The notes: generated by a model not told the origin, from the sequence alone. Numbered from the stretch's first letter, positions 1 to 9,288 are shown. The stretch is 15,856 nucleotides of DNA from Actinidia chinensis (GCA_009663005.1 VIGQ01000581.1:50001-65856); one strand, 5' to 3'. A program made the numbers and translations.

Positions 1-219
1 GTTTGCTGATCATGTTCTTCATGATTCATTGAAGACACACAGGAAATTCTATGCTTGTGAGGTAATTTTTTGATTTGTTATATTCTCCTTATATAAACTT
101 TTCAAATTTCCTTTCAACTCCTGTGTAAATTCCAAATAGGATTATCTGTATTCTGTTCTTCATGCTTTTGGATTCCTTACCATGGAACGTCAATTGATCT
201 AATCATGTTTTTCTTGCAG

Positions 220-640
220 GAAGGAGAGATTATGAAAAGTAAAGAGAAGTCAGTTGATTCTCCAAGTATACCCAATAAAATTAGGGAAATATCAAGGAGT
301 GGTCACAGTTCAGGCACTTCAGAGGCATCTTTGGCATTTGGGAAATATACATATTACCGCAAGAAAAAATTAGTGCGGCGAAAGTTGGGATCTTTGTCTC
401 TAAGTGCAACTTTGGGGGATATTGGATTACAGAATCTATCTTTTGAGAAGTCAAGGAAGCTGGTCTTTTCTAAAGGTGTGTCTGAGATTGTAGAAGTGGG
501 AGCTGCAGTTGCGAATCTTGAAAAAATTGAGCAAAATAATTGCCAGAGTAAAGCCTGTATTGATACTAGACTGTACGAGGAATACTTATCCACCCGTAGT
601 TCAACCAGTCCGAAATTGGAGATAGCTTGTCTAGCTCAAG
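220..640 (+). CDS. ATXR7: Intact internal exon of the ATXR7-like gene
   Basis: A 421-bp exon bounded by the acceptor ttcttgcag (ending 219) and the donor gtattt (641), open throughout, in phase 0 from the preceding partial exon 1-61. That exon reads FADHVLHDSLKTHRKFYACE before the donor gtaatt at 62. The 220-640 exon encodes a Ser- and Lys-rich, probably disordered linker with the segment FGKYTYYRKKKLVRRKLGSL, which lies upstream of the SET domain in this family. The last base (G640) joins AT at 724 to make an Asp codon, so splicing is in frame. There is no disruption in these 482 coding bases, unlike every larger exon downstream. The ATG at 232 is internal and need not be a start. Confidence 0.75.
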
Positions 641-723
641 GTATTTAGTTTCTCTTATTGTGGTAACTTGCAATTTCATGGATGAGTACTCCATATGTCA
701 ATAATGCTAATTGCGTTTCCTAG

Positions 724-1459
724 ATTATGAAGTGAAAGGACAGGACCCAGAAAGCAGCAAAGGTGGTGGTGTCACAGTTTTTTACTGACGGTTCTGATGA
801 TGTTGAGAAGGTTGGTAATAGCACTTGGAGGGATGTTCGGATGCAGACAGTGACTGCTGGTAGTAGCTCCAGAAAGATACCAAAAAGTGAATAATATTAT
901 TCTTTATCTTTTCTCTGGTCCACTTGTCATTGCAATGACATTCTGTGCTTGTGTAACGATTTCTTAATTCCTTTTCCAGTACTAATGTCGCACCTTCTAC
1001 CTTCTGTTTGAATTTTTTGTTTTTGTAAGCAGAATCTAAGGTAGTGAATCTGAAAAGGAAGCATTCGGTAGACAATGTGCCGCTGCCATCATGCTCCAGA
1101 AAGGCTTGCAAATTGACAAATGATACTTCCACACAACCAGCTTGTAACAAGTACTGTACAGAAGATCACGACCAGTAAATCCAGAACGCTAATTCATGCC
1201 CTAGGTCTGATGGGTTGTGCTAGATCATCAATTAATGGTTGGGAGTGCCATAAATGGTCCCTAAATGCAAAAGTTCCTGATGAAAGAGCTCGTCGTGTGA
1301 GGGAACTCATTGTGTTATGCTCAGGATATTGGTTCAGAGGTAATGGATCACAGATGATGAATATGAAGTGCCTTCTGCCAGAAACAAACAGGGTTAAGCT
1401 GCGCAACCTTCTTGCAGCTGCCAGAGGCTGCTGATCTTTTAAAAGCTACTCAGTGAACG
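724..1459 (+). pseudogene. ATXR7: Middle exons of the ATXR7-like gene, frame-shifted
   Basis: Two exons, 724-886 (donor gtgaat) and 1033-1459 (acceptor aagcag, donor gtaatg), separated by a 146-bp intron. The first reads DYEVKGQDPESSKGGG. It then meets a run of six T (778-783) where one extra base produces TGA at 786-788; dropping one T gives an open frame to the donor, entering the next exon at SKVVNLKRKHSVDNVPLPSC. The second exon changes frame at about 1145-1160, 1190, 1213, 1375-1390, 1425 and 1452. Pieces such as GCARSSINGWECHKWSLNA, TNRVKLRNLLAAA and ADLLKATQ are each readable but in different frames. These correspond to the segment just before the catalytic SET domain. Confidence 0.7.
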
Positions 1460-1558
1460 GTAATGTTGTTTAAGGGGAAACCGGAAATTGCAATTTTCTT
1501 TGGCACATCTCCTTCTCGTGCCTGGTTGTGATTATAAATATTAGATGGTTATTTTCAG

Positions 1559-2637
1559 GCTAGAAAAAAAACGCTTGCGCTTCCAACGGAGCAAGATCCA
1601 TGATTGGGGTCTTGTTGCTCTGGAGCCAATTGAGGCAGAAGATTTTTCATGAATACGTTGGAGAACTATTCGCCCTCGTGTAAGCTTTAAAAATTTGTTA
1701 TCACTAATATGATTTGCCCTCATTAAGTTGTAGAGGTTGAAAAATTAGGTGGCAAGTGTTACATATGTTTCTTACATCTTTTTCTTTGCCCTTCATTCTC
1801 TGTTGCTTTGGCTTGATAAGTTAGGTTCTGAGTGAATGTACAAAAGACTAGTTTTTTCTCCTTTTTTTTTCTGCATGTTATGAACTATTAGTTAAATTTG
1901 AATGTCCTTTTGTCAGGTTTGGTTCATTTATTTATTTTTAATATCACAGATATCAGATATACTGTGAACATTATTATGAGAAAATGGGAATTGGCAGCAG
2001 TTCTTTTAGACTGGCATGATGGTTATGTTGTAAGGAGGGATGATGGTATTGATTTTAACTGAATACTATTTAAGCCTGCTTCACCGAAAAGTCTTGCGTT
2101 GTTGGCTGGTTTTTTATAATGTTTTATGGTCGTGACTCGTGATGATATTGTTCATTGTAATGACCATTCTATTGGAGCGGGCAAAGCCTCTGATAACTGA
2201 GCCACAGCCTTTGGCTCTTGACCCCTGGATTTTCCACTAAAAAAACACTGAGGTGTCTGATAACTGCCTTTAAATCACAAGAAAATGTTGAAGATAATTC
2301 ATATGTTAAATAATATATTTTGGAAATGTGCAGGTTGATGCAACAAAGCGCGGTGGAATTGGTAGATTTATAAATCATTCGTGTGAGGTAGCGTTCAGTG
2401 ATCATTTAACCTTTGGTATGATGTCAAATCAGCAGAATGGCCTTCCTAATCTGAAGTTACTTATCAAATTCGAAATCTATTTTCTTCAGCCTAATTGCTT
2501 ACCAAGGTTATAAGTGTGAGGGTCAGAAAAGATTTTCATTTATGCAAAACGGCATATTACTGCTGGTGAGGAAATTACTTATAATTACAAGTTTCCACTG
2601 GAAGAGAAAAAGATCCCTGCAACTGCGGTTCTAGAAG
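1559..2637 (+). pseudogene. ATXR7: SET-domain exons of the ATXR7-like gene
   Basis: Four exons carry the catalytic domain. 1559-1679 encodes ARKK, then RLRFQRSKIHDWGLVALEP, with an A8 run at 1564-1571 one base too long and deletions near 1648 and 1667. 1950-2029 encodes ISDI...KMGIGSS...GYV, with one-base insertions near 1963 and 2014 and a three-base loss near 2001. 2334-2387 is intact and encodes VDATKRGGIGRFINHSCE, part of the S-adenosylmethionine-binding NHSC pocket; family members usually have Ala, not Gly, before RFINHSC. 2490-2637 encodes PNC, the YNYKF motif with the catalytic Tyr region, and the first post-SET cysteines. By frame it lacks four single bases, near 2498, 2516, 2527 and 2618. 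Exon lengths are 121, 80, 54 and 148 against 123, 81, 54 and 152 needed by the reading frame. Confidence 0.8.
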
Positions 2638-2672
2638 GTATATGATTTGAATCTCTGGTTGTGAGTCCCTAC

Positions 2673-2910
2673 TTTTTTTAATCAGTTGTACAATTGATTT
2701 ATAGTCTGGCTGCAGAACTAACATGTCTTTAAGAACTAATTGAGCTTTATGCAATCAATTTGGCAGTGAATTGAGCTATAGGAAGACTAGTTTTTTTTAA
2801 TCAGTTGTACAATTGGTTTATGGTCTGGCTGCAGACCTAACATGTCTTTAAGACTTAATTGAGCTTTATGCAATCAATTTGGCAGTGAATTGAGCTATAG
2901 GAAGACTAGT
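2673..2910 (+). repeat. Two-copy 119-bp tandem duplication inside the last intron
   Basis: Copy one runs from about 2673 to 2791 and copy two from 2792 to 2910. Each goes from a T-run and AATCAGTTGTACAATTG through GCTTTATGCAATCAATTTGG to GAAGACTAG. The offset is exactly 119 bases and only a handful of positions differ (for example gattta versus ggttta, and gaacta versus gaccta or gactta). The near-identity points to a recent local duplication. Confidence 0.9.
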
Positions 2911-3449
2911 AGGTGAATAACAAAAAGTTCAGTTACTCTAAGCTTTCTATTTAGGTCTTGATGCATTCTTGACTCCTATGCTTAATTTTGCTTTGCGTTT
3001 TGCATTTTGTTTGTTGGAGAAATAAAAATACATATCCGTAGACTTAAAATGCACATAATTTTAGGGAATGGCGTGAATTGCATTCATAGTTTCATTCTAA
3101 TATCTTAGCCATTATTTTTGACGAGTCGAATTGTTATAAACTTTTATTTTTTTGGGTGAAGCGTCTAATTGAAATTTCGTGATAACTATCTTTTAACTTC
3201 TTGCAATGGACAAAGTTTGGATGAAATTTCTTTTGGAAGTGAACCCCCATGTTTTGCCCCCTTGTTAAGTATACTCAAGTGTTATTCCTATATTTTGCAT
3301 GAAACTATACTACATGGTTAAGCAATATAAAACGGGAAAAAAAGAAAAAGAAAATTGTCACTGAGTTGGTAGCCCGACAGTCTTGTATATTACTTCATGC
3401 GACTAGATATATCTTCAGCTGAATCTGTTGTATGTTAGTGACTTCATTG

Positions 3450-3492
3450 GGACTTGTTATTAACGTTCACGGACTTGTTCTTCAACGTTCAC
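3450..3492 (+). repeat. Short tandem duplication, 21/22 bp
   Basis: The unit GGACTTGTTATTAACGTTCAC at 3450 is followed directly by a variant with CTTC in place of ATT and the same AACGTTCAC end at 3471-3492. It lies in the last intron of the ATXR7-like gene. Confidence 0.75.
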
Positions 3493-3789
3493 ATGTTGGT
3501 TTTGGTGCACCAAATTTTAATTAACCATAGGACTTTGTTCAAGCTAATTTATAAAACTGGGGTATAAGATACTTGAGCTGCTGGAAGCTTATGGCTTAAC
3601 ACTTTCACCTCATACTCATGCAGAATAGTACTATTTTGCCTTCCTTTCTTGGCTTATTAGGCTATAGTGAAGACTCTTCTAATAACTAATTTTCTCACTG
3701 TTGCTGGTGATATGAAATCACATTATACATTTTTTTTGTTGCACTCTTGTATACTATGCTATTGTCATCTTACACTCCATTTATTTTAG

Positions 3790-3811
3790 GTGTCGAGGGT
3801 CATTGAACTGA
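3790..3811 (+). CDS. ATXR7: Terminal coding exon, post-SET tail
   Basis: After a 1,152-bp intron (2638 gtatat to 3789 ttttag) the split codon AG|G is completed and the frame reads RCRGSLN then TGA at 3809-3811. This is the usual C-terminal end of SET1-type enzymes, supplying the last zinc-binding cysteine of the post-SET motif. That the exact end survives after the frame-broken SET exons supports the exon map. Confidence 0.8.
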
Positions 3812-4840
3812 GTTCTCTTTCAAGTTAACGGCCCTGGTACGTAAAGAATTGGTTCTTATTAAGTTTCATCCTCATTTTTTAGTTTTTTTTTTCATTTTAT
3901 TGTACAGTTTTTATCATCATCATCAAAAGGGGTAAAAAATAAAGAGTCTTCTGATTTATTCTCCTCCCCAATTTTATAGGTTATCTCTTTGAGTTTCATG
4001 CTGTGGAGTGGACAATAATTCAAGTCACAGGTTTGTAGCCTCTTCCCTTGATCAGCATCATTTCTTATTATTACACCCCCTACGTTTTATGTGGATGGTT
4101 CTGTTTAAGAATGCCATAATTCATTTATTATGCCATACTTGTTGGCTAAATTTTTATTTTGTTTAATCTTTACACTTCCTTTTTTTTTGTCTTTTACCTT
4201 TTATCCATGGCCTTGCTACGTGGTGCTAGAAAGCGACCAAATCATATGTGCTACATTTAGTTATAGGAGATTGAGTCAATGCATTTGTGCTATCAGTTTT
4301 TTGCATATGCTGAGTCCTATATTCAGTTACTTCTTTCATGTCGCTACTATTTGTTATGAGACGTAGGTATTTGTGCTCACGGTGGTTTTTGCCCCAGACA
4401 GCACTCAAGAACTAGTTCTAAAGTTGTACCTGATTTTTGTTATGCTCACTTTTTTGGTTATGGGCCTTGTGGCATGGGTGATTTTCATATAGATTTTTGC
4501 TAATTTTTCATCAGTTATAAAAAATCCAGTTTTGTTGGGAAATGCTGGCTTAAAATTATTTGGGTTGAAGAGTAACTTGCATTAGAATGCACAAAAAAAC
4601 ATTTATCGATCTTGAAAATCCAGGTCTATGTATATCGTGGTTACTGGACACGTCTTGTCGAACACTTGTCAAAGTGAGTTCATTTTTTCATTTTTTTAGA
4701 ACTGGACACACTTCCAAACTCCACGCAGTTAAATTTTGATTTTCTCACATAATCGAGAGATGGATGGGCAATCAATCTATGCTCTGATGCAATTAGCTTA
4801 CCGAGGTCAGCAGGTTTTGCTGTCCTTGTTGCAAAATTAA
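3812..4840 (+). other. Downstream region with splice-like segments in frame with the ATXR7 C terminus
   Basis: Expected to be 3' UTR and downstream DNA. Segments 3812-3836, 3980-4030, 4624-4673 and 4760-4840 are separated by stretches that begin gtacgt, gtttgt and gtgagt and end tatag, tccag and gagag. Read after the TGA in the same frame and joined at these points, they stay open (VLFQVNGP, YLFEFHAVEWTIIQVT, LCISWLLDTSCRTLVK, MDGQSIYALMQLAYRG and on) until TAA at 4838. This may be chance, spliced 3' UTR, or an alternative C terminus. The 4674-4759 interval (86 bp) is of typical plant intron size; the 593-bp interval 4031-4623 is less convincing. Confidence 0.25.
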
Positions 4841-5144
4841 AAGGAATCAGAGCCAGCTAAGAAATACAAAAGCAGATACAGGACACAAATTTGACACATC
4901 GATACAGGATTTTGAAAAAAATCATGACAAGACACAATTGCAACTAGTCAATTATAAATATAATTTATTTGTATACATGAATATAGTTATTACTTGATAT
5001 ATTCATTTTTATTATATAAAATAGTAAGAATCATTTCACACCACATACTTAGAAAGAATTCGGTGAAAAACAGGACCTATTTTTTTTCCCCACAAAAATC
5101 TGGAATTTTCATGTGTGCCCTAATTGATGATACGTTTTCCCCAG

Positions 5145-5274
5145 TGTCTGAAGTGTGTCATTCTAAAAAAATGAAAAGAAGAACTCTTTTGACAGTGAGT
5201 TGATGAGACATCTGTCCGGCAATGATGCACCTCCTTCTTGGAAGTTTTCACGCTCCTTAGGTGTCAAGTTTAGG
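5145..5274 (+). other. Exon-like coding island of unknown gene
   Basis: A branch-point-like ctaat and a pyrimidine-rich stretch precede the acceptor ccccag (ending 5144); the donor gtaatt starts at 5275. From 5167 the frame is open and reads NEKKNSFDSELMRHLSGNDA, then PPSWKFSRSLGVKFR to the donor. Before the A-run at 5165-5171 the neighbouring frame is open (VSEVCHSKK), so one indel in that run would join them. The residue mix looks protein-like, but I recognise no family. It may be part of a second broken gene downstream of the ATXR7-like locus. Confidence 0.3.
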
Positions 5275-5410
5275 GTAATTATTCCTTATTTTCAGTTTAC
5301 CTTTTTTGTTGTATATTGCAAGAACAACCCCAATGTACAAATGTGAGTTTCATCTTAACCAATACAAAAAGGATAATTGAAAAGAAAACGAAAGAGTTGG
5401 GCTCTTTTTT

Positions 5411-5423
5411 ACACACACACACA
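5411..5423. repeat. (AC)n microsatellite
   Basis: Alternating AC directly after a T6 run; about six units. Confidence 0.8.
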
Positions 5424-5659
5424 AACTGATCAATCCCTGCTTCCCTTGATGGTAAGCTTTGTGAATAAGATTTACTTGTCATCCGTCTAGCATCCTTGAT
5501 CTTATGGTTCTTGATAACACCCTTAACCTAGTTAGAACTAGTGAGTATGGATGGTTAGCTGTCGGACTGCTAAGGTATCCATTGTTTCTTGATAGCCTTG
5601 TTGGGACATTGCTTCCATTGGTGTTAATCCTTCACCCAACAGGGAAAATGTACATATAC

Positions 5660-5690
5660 ACCTTTTTCTTTCTTTCTTTCTTTTTTTCTT
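5660..5690. repeat. (TTTC)n-like pyrimidine repeat
   Basis: Imperfect CTTT/TTTC repeats followed by T7, before GGACCGG. Confidence 0.75.
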
Positions 5691-5959
5691 GGACCGGTGG
5701 TGGTGGTTGTTAAGAATGATTTGACAAGACTTCATTTTTTTTAACAGCGTGAATGCTGCTATTTTGTTTCCAACTTCCAATTTGCGTGAGCAATTTTTCT
5801 GGGGAGTGTGTAAACAATTCATGCTGCCGCAGCTTATTGGAACATGAAGGTTTTATGGTTATAACATATCCCCCTCTCCTTTCCTGGTAATCCTCATTCC
5901 ATGCCAATAGCCCATGCATTGATTGCACAAGTTCTTCTCCTAATTTTTTTGTGTGAGAA

Positions 5960-5990
5960 AGAAGAAAGAGGGGGGGGGGATAGAGAGAGA
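5960..5990. repeat. Purine tract with G10 run and (GA)n
   Basis: Purine-only stretch containing ten consecutive G (5970-5979) followed by GATAGAGAGAGA. Such long G runs are error-prone in sequencing. Confidence 0.75.
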
Positions 5991-6743
5991 TCCTCATTGT
6001 AGGCGTGTCTGAATTCTTATCTAAAGAAAATGTGAAATTCCAGAATTTTGATGTATAAATCTTCGAATGTTTGCACATATGGATTTTCCCTTGGCAACAT
6101 TGTTATCGTATGCGTGCATGCCTTGTTACCCTAACTTTATAATTGAACTTTGTGCTGTTGGCTTATTGTCACCGTGAATCGTTTGGGTTTGTGAATTTTC
6201 GCTGGCTTCATGCGCACGTTGCAAGTACTTTGTTTTTTTCGGTCCACACGCACAGGCACGTATCTGGTATAGGTTACCCTAAATGTTGTGACAGCATTGT
6301 TTTTTTAGTCTGTAGCTTTATACTGCAGGGGAAGCTGGGGTTTAACGTGTCCTAAATTGCATCTCAGTTGCGTAATTGCTTGGAAGTTCTACCTTCTGCT
6401 CTCCTGATTGTTAAACAAAGTAGCTAGATGAGGGCAGCAGCGATTGCTTTGGATGGGTTGAATCGTCATTTGTATGTCTCTGAAACACTAGCTGTTATTC
6501 AATAATTTGAGTGTGTGACTATATTAATTGTGCCATTTTTTTAAAAATTTTTTGGTATGCGATCAATCTCTCAGACGCTGTCCCATGTAGTTTGTTGGCA
6601 TCTTTACCTAATAGTGTGCAATATAACATATTACTATAACACTTTACGACTTATTCTAATACTCCTGGATAAATCTTGCTAGTTTCTACACAAGCCACTT
6701 TTCTAAACAGAATCAAGATCTGTAAAGTTATTATTTTTACTAG

Positions 6744-6840
6744 GCAACGGCCGATGACTTGAGTAGGGAGAGAATTTGGAAGAGACTAGGATGGCGGAGT
6801 GAATTTATGCTGGTTAATCTCAATAAGCATTTTTACAAAT
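6744..6840 (+). other. Exon-like open segment of unknown gene
   Basis: The acceptor-like tttttactag ends at 6743. The frame from 6744 reads ATADDLSRERIWKRLGWRSE and stays open without an ATG to 6953 (TGA). The first 25 to 30 residues are charged and protein-like; the rest is less so. A donor cannot be chosen with confidence (gttaat at about 6812 is possible). Unrecognised. Confidence 0.15.
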
Positions 6841-8142
6841 TGCTGATATCGCATATTTATGCAAACTGGGTATTCGTACAGCCCACAAGTTCACGGTTCT
6901 ACACAACCTTGTACAGGGCTGGGTATCCAGTTTTTTTTTATTGCTTATCTTGAGTTGAATGTGGGCCATTGAGATGCTATCTTCATAAACCGAAACTAAA
7001 CTTCCACTGGATCCTTTTCTGGTAATCTTCTTGATAAGTTCTAGAGCAGTGGAACTCATGGTGAATAATGAAGGTTAAAAGTGGGACATGATGATGGTTA
7101 TCATTCTAGAATCAGCTGCCTTCTCCATCTAAAAGACAAAAAAAGATTAGTTGCCTTCATGTGTTTTGTTAGAGACGCTATCAGCATGCCTATGCTCGAC
7201 TCTGTACGAAGGTATCCTAGGCATAATGTTAGAGCTTTAATCATTTTTTTTATAATACAGTGTTTTCGTTTACCTGGTACTTGCTTCAGGCTTTGGGTGA
7301 AGCCACTGTGAAGCACCTGATCCTGATGTTGTATTGACTTAATGCCGTAGCTAATTGTTTTATTGTAGAGTGGATTGTAGGTATCCCATTATTTTTAATA
7401 CTCTTCTCGTGGAAAATGTAGTGCCCGAACTAGTTGCTTTCTAAAAAAAATTTACCTTTAGGTAGGTAAGACAGATAAGACATCTCTTTACTGGAACAGA
7501 AACGGGCAATTTGTTGAAATGCCCTTTTTTTTTGATGCTAGGAACAAGTATTTGAAACAATGACCAATCTCCATATGGGGTTGGGCGTTGATACATTTTT
7601 ATTGTTTCAGGTTATGAAAATCAATGCAATAGGGCAGGATTATTGTCATATTGGTGTGTTTCTTTTGGACTTTGCTTGGATATGGGGATGATGAATTACT
7701 GATTCATGGATGGTATTTTGTAGATAGGCCTCTCAGTTGCAGATGAGTTTCTCCTCTTTAAAAAACTTGTAATCCAGTTTACAGTTTCTTTATTTTCATG
7801 GAATCTTGGATGATCCTTGTACCGACTTACCTATTTCATATTGTTTAATAATATAATTTTTCATATTTAAGTGAAACCTTGCCGATACCGCACATACTCA
7901 AAAAGTTATTATTTTAGTTGATTAGTTGTGGGTCTGTTATATGTAATTTTTGTGTTTCTTGTTTTAAATCATAGGAGATAAGGAAAGGTACGATTTTCAG
8001 ATTATCGGAGCTATCATTCATCATGACTAAACTGGTGTGGTTGAGCTGTTCCACCATTGATTTGGTAAACTACTTGAGGATTTTATATTTCATATGAAAC
8101 AAAAACAACTTATTTGTATGTCACCATCTTTTTGGCTGGGAG
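6841..8142. other. No gene seen; intron-like DNA
   Basis: T-rich + strand with scattered short open frames and no recognisable protein. A 40-codon open piece follows the acceptor-like catag at 7976 (EIRKGTIFRLSELSFIM); it could be a minor exon of the same unknown gene as the 8143-8245 island, but support is weak. Confidence 0.45.
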
Positions 8143-8245
8143 GATTTTGGAGTTTGCTATGGAGATTTGCCAAAACCCATGGACCTAAAGGCTATCGAAT
8201 GAGCATTCAAACAGGGTTTTGAGCAGGCCACTAAGCTAAAGATTG
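8143..8245 (+). other. Exon-like island with one in-frame stop, unknown gene
   Basis: After ctgggag (acceptor AG at 8141-8142) the frame reads DFGVCYGDLPKPMDLKAIE, then TGA at 8200-8202, then AFKQGFEQATKLKIG to the donor gtaaac at 8246. Thirty-four codons with a single stop, balanced protein-like composition and splice signals at both ends suggest a once-coding exon. I cannot assign a family. The stop may be real decay or a sequence error, as in the ATXR7-like exons. Confidence 0.35.
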
Positions 8246-8763
8246 GTAAACATAATAAAGCGCATGCGTGCAGTGGTTCTATGTTTAAAATGTATGTAAT
8301 GAGCCAGCGTCGTTCATGACTGAATAATATGTTAATACTAAATACAAATACTACAATTATTTTGCTTTAATTTATACACTGTAAATCCAGTAATAACTCA
8401 ACCGAGGGCGATTGCTTAATACTAGTGAATGAAAGAGCTTTTGTGGGGGATGGGGTTTCTCCTCCTTGTATGAAAGGAAGCGGTTTTTCATTCAGGAGTT
8501 GATTTTAAATCTCAAGACAATTATGCCAAAAACATGCGGGTTCAACAAAAAATCACTGATAGAAAGGGATCAATAAAATTAAAATGTGGGATACAATTCG
8601 TACAACGAAGTGCAGTGTGCTGGCAATGGACTCAGGGGTTGGCCATCAGCAAGCTTCTTCATCTGATTTTTTTTATAGATTGTTTTTGTGCAATATTATT
8701 CTCTGCAAATTCCTTTTCAACTTAAGATAGCGAGATGATTTAAAACCAGATCTTTTGATTATT
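8246..8763. other. No gene seen
   Basis: AT-rich sequence. A 63-codon open frame at 8534-8725 has no splice context, homology I can recognise or favourable composition. Confidence 0.45.
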
Positions 8764-8800
8764 ATCCCTCCCCCCCTCTCTCTCCTCTCTCTCTTTCTGG
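8764..8800. repeat. Polypyrimidine tract, C7 run and (CT)n
   Basis: Continuous C/T tract just upstream of the gtgcag acceptor at 8815. It could serve as a splice-site polypyrimidine tract. Confidence 0.75.
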
Positions 8801-8815
8801 CTCTTCTGGGTGCAG

Positions 8816-8981
8816 GGTAAATCAAGTAAATCTCCATTTCACTTGCTCTGTGGAGCTCTGTTTGGGCCCTATGGTATGTGTTTTTTAACCTCTCTTTTTT
8901 ATGTTTTTTGATTTTTTTTTAATATTTATTTTACAATGCCCCCACTGATTGTTTGATATAGTGAACGAACATATGCGCTAG
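8816..8981 (+). other. Possible terminal exon pair of an unknown gene
   Basis: Segment 8816-8873 lies between a strong acceptor (long C/T tract plus gtgcag) and the donor gtatgt (8874). It is open in one frame, reading GKSSKSPFHLLCGALFGPY. An 88-bp interval ending gatatag (8961) leads to VNEHMR and a TAG at 8979-8981 in the joined frame. This could be the C terminus of the unknown gene suggested by the 8143 island, although the phase from 8245 does not join cleanly. Product not recognised. Confidence 0.25.
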
Positions 8982-9288
8982 ACATTTTAACCAATTGGGG
9001 AATGTCCAACAAAACAGCAAAGAATAAGATCATATATATAAAAGATATTACCGGGTAAAGTGTGGTGTAATTGGACTTGGATTCAGCGGTGGAATTCTTT
9101 CAGTGTCTTTGCGACTTTTCCATAATTTTTTTTTCAACTCATTGGTTACTACTAAGGTCTTGTGGCGCGTGCACTTGGATGTTATTAGGATTTCATGTTA
9201 TTAAATGGATTTTTATGAAATGACCAACAAAATTTTGGGCAATGGGTCTACAATATATGCAACTTAAATCCAATTTTAAGTTTAAGAG

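Larger units (their letters stand above)
1..3811 (+). pseudogene. ATXR7: ATXR7-type SET-domain histone H3K4 methyltransferase gene, 3' half, frame-broken
   Basis: A nuclear SET1-like histone-lysine N-methyltransferase; in Arabidopsis the family member ATXR7/SDG25 methylates H3K4 and supports FLC expression. The upstream half, and so the true start, lies outside the window. Exons are 1-61, 220-640, 724-886, 1033-1459, 1559-1679, 1950-2029, 2334-2387, 2490-2637 and 3790-3811, all with GT-AG junctions. Recognisable in order are a basic linker, a pre-SET stretch (TNRVKLRNLL), the SET core ([63 protein letters not shown]) and the post-SET end RCRGSLN followed by TGA. At least a dozen small indels shift the frame between about 778 and 2620, so no full-length protein can be read. 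Splice sites and domain order are preserved. This is either a recent pseudogene or a working gene in poorly polished sequence. Family assignment is firm; its functional state is not. Confidence 0.85.
5275..6743. other. No gene seen; T-rich intron-like DNA with simple repeats
   Basis: The + strand is T-rich with many T-runs and no convincing exon. A 69-codon open frame at 5504-5713 lacks splice context and runs into simple repeat. A short open piece starting at 6428 (MRAAAIALDGLNRHLYVSET) is protein-like but isolated. Simple repeats here are listed separately. Confidence 0.5.

Noticed and set aside
782..1150. 122-codon open frame on the minus strand
   Set aside because: Antisense shadow of ATXR7-like exons 724-886 and 1033-1459 and the intron between them.
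4805..4996. Open stretch with a CCPCC motif (VSRFCCPCCKIK)
   Set aside because: Different frame from the splice-like chain, AT-rich Lys/Asn composition, no start or donor; likely chance.
5504..5713. 69-codon open frame on the + strand, Leu-rich
   Set aside because: Ends in a TTTC simple repeat and lacks splice signals; hydrophobicity follows from T-rich DNA.
7081..7316. Overlapping open frames of 70-76 codons on both strands
   Set aside because: No coding composition or homology recognised; both strands open at once suggests chance.
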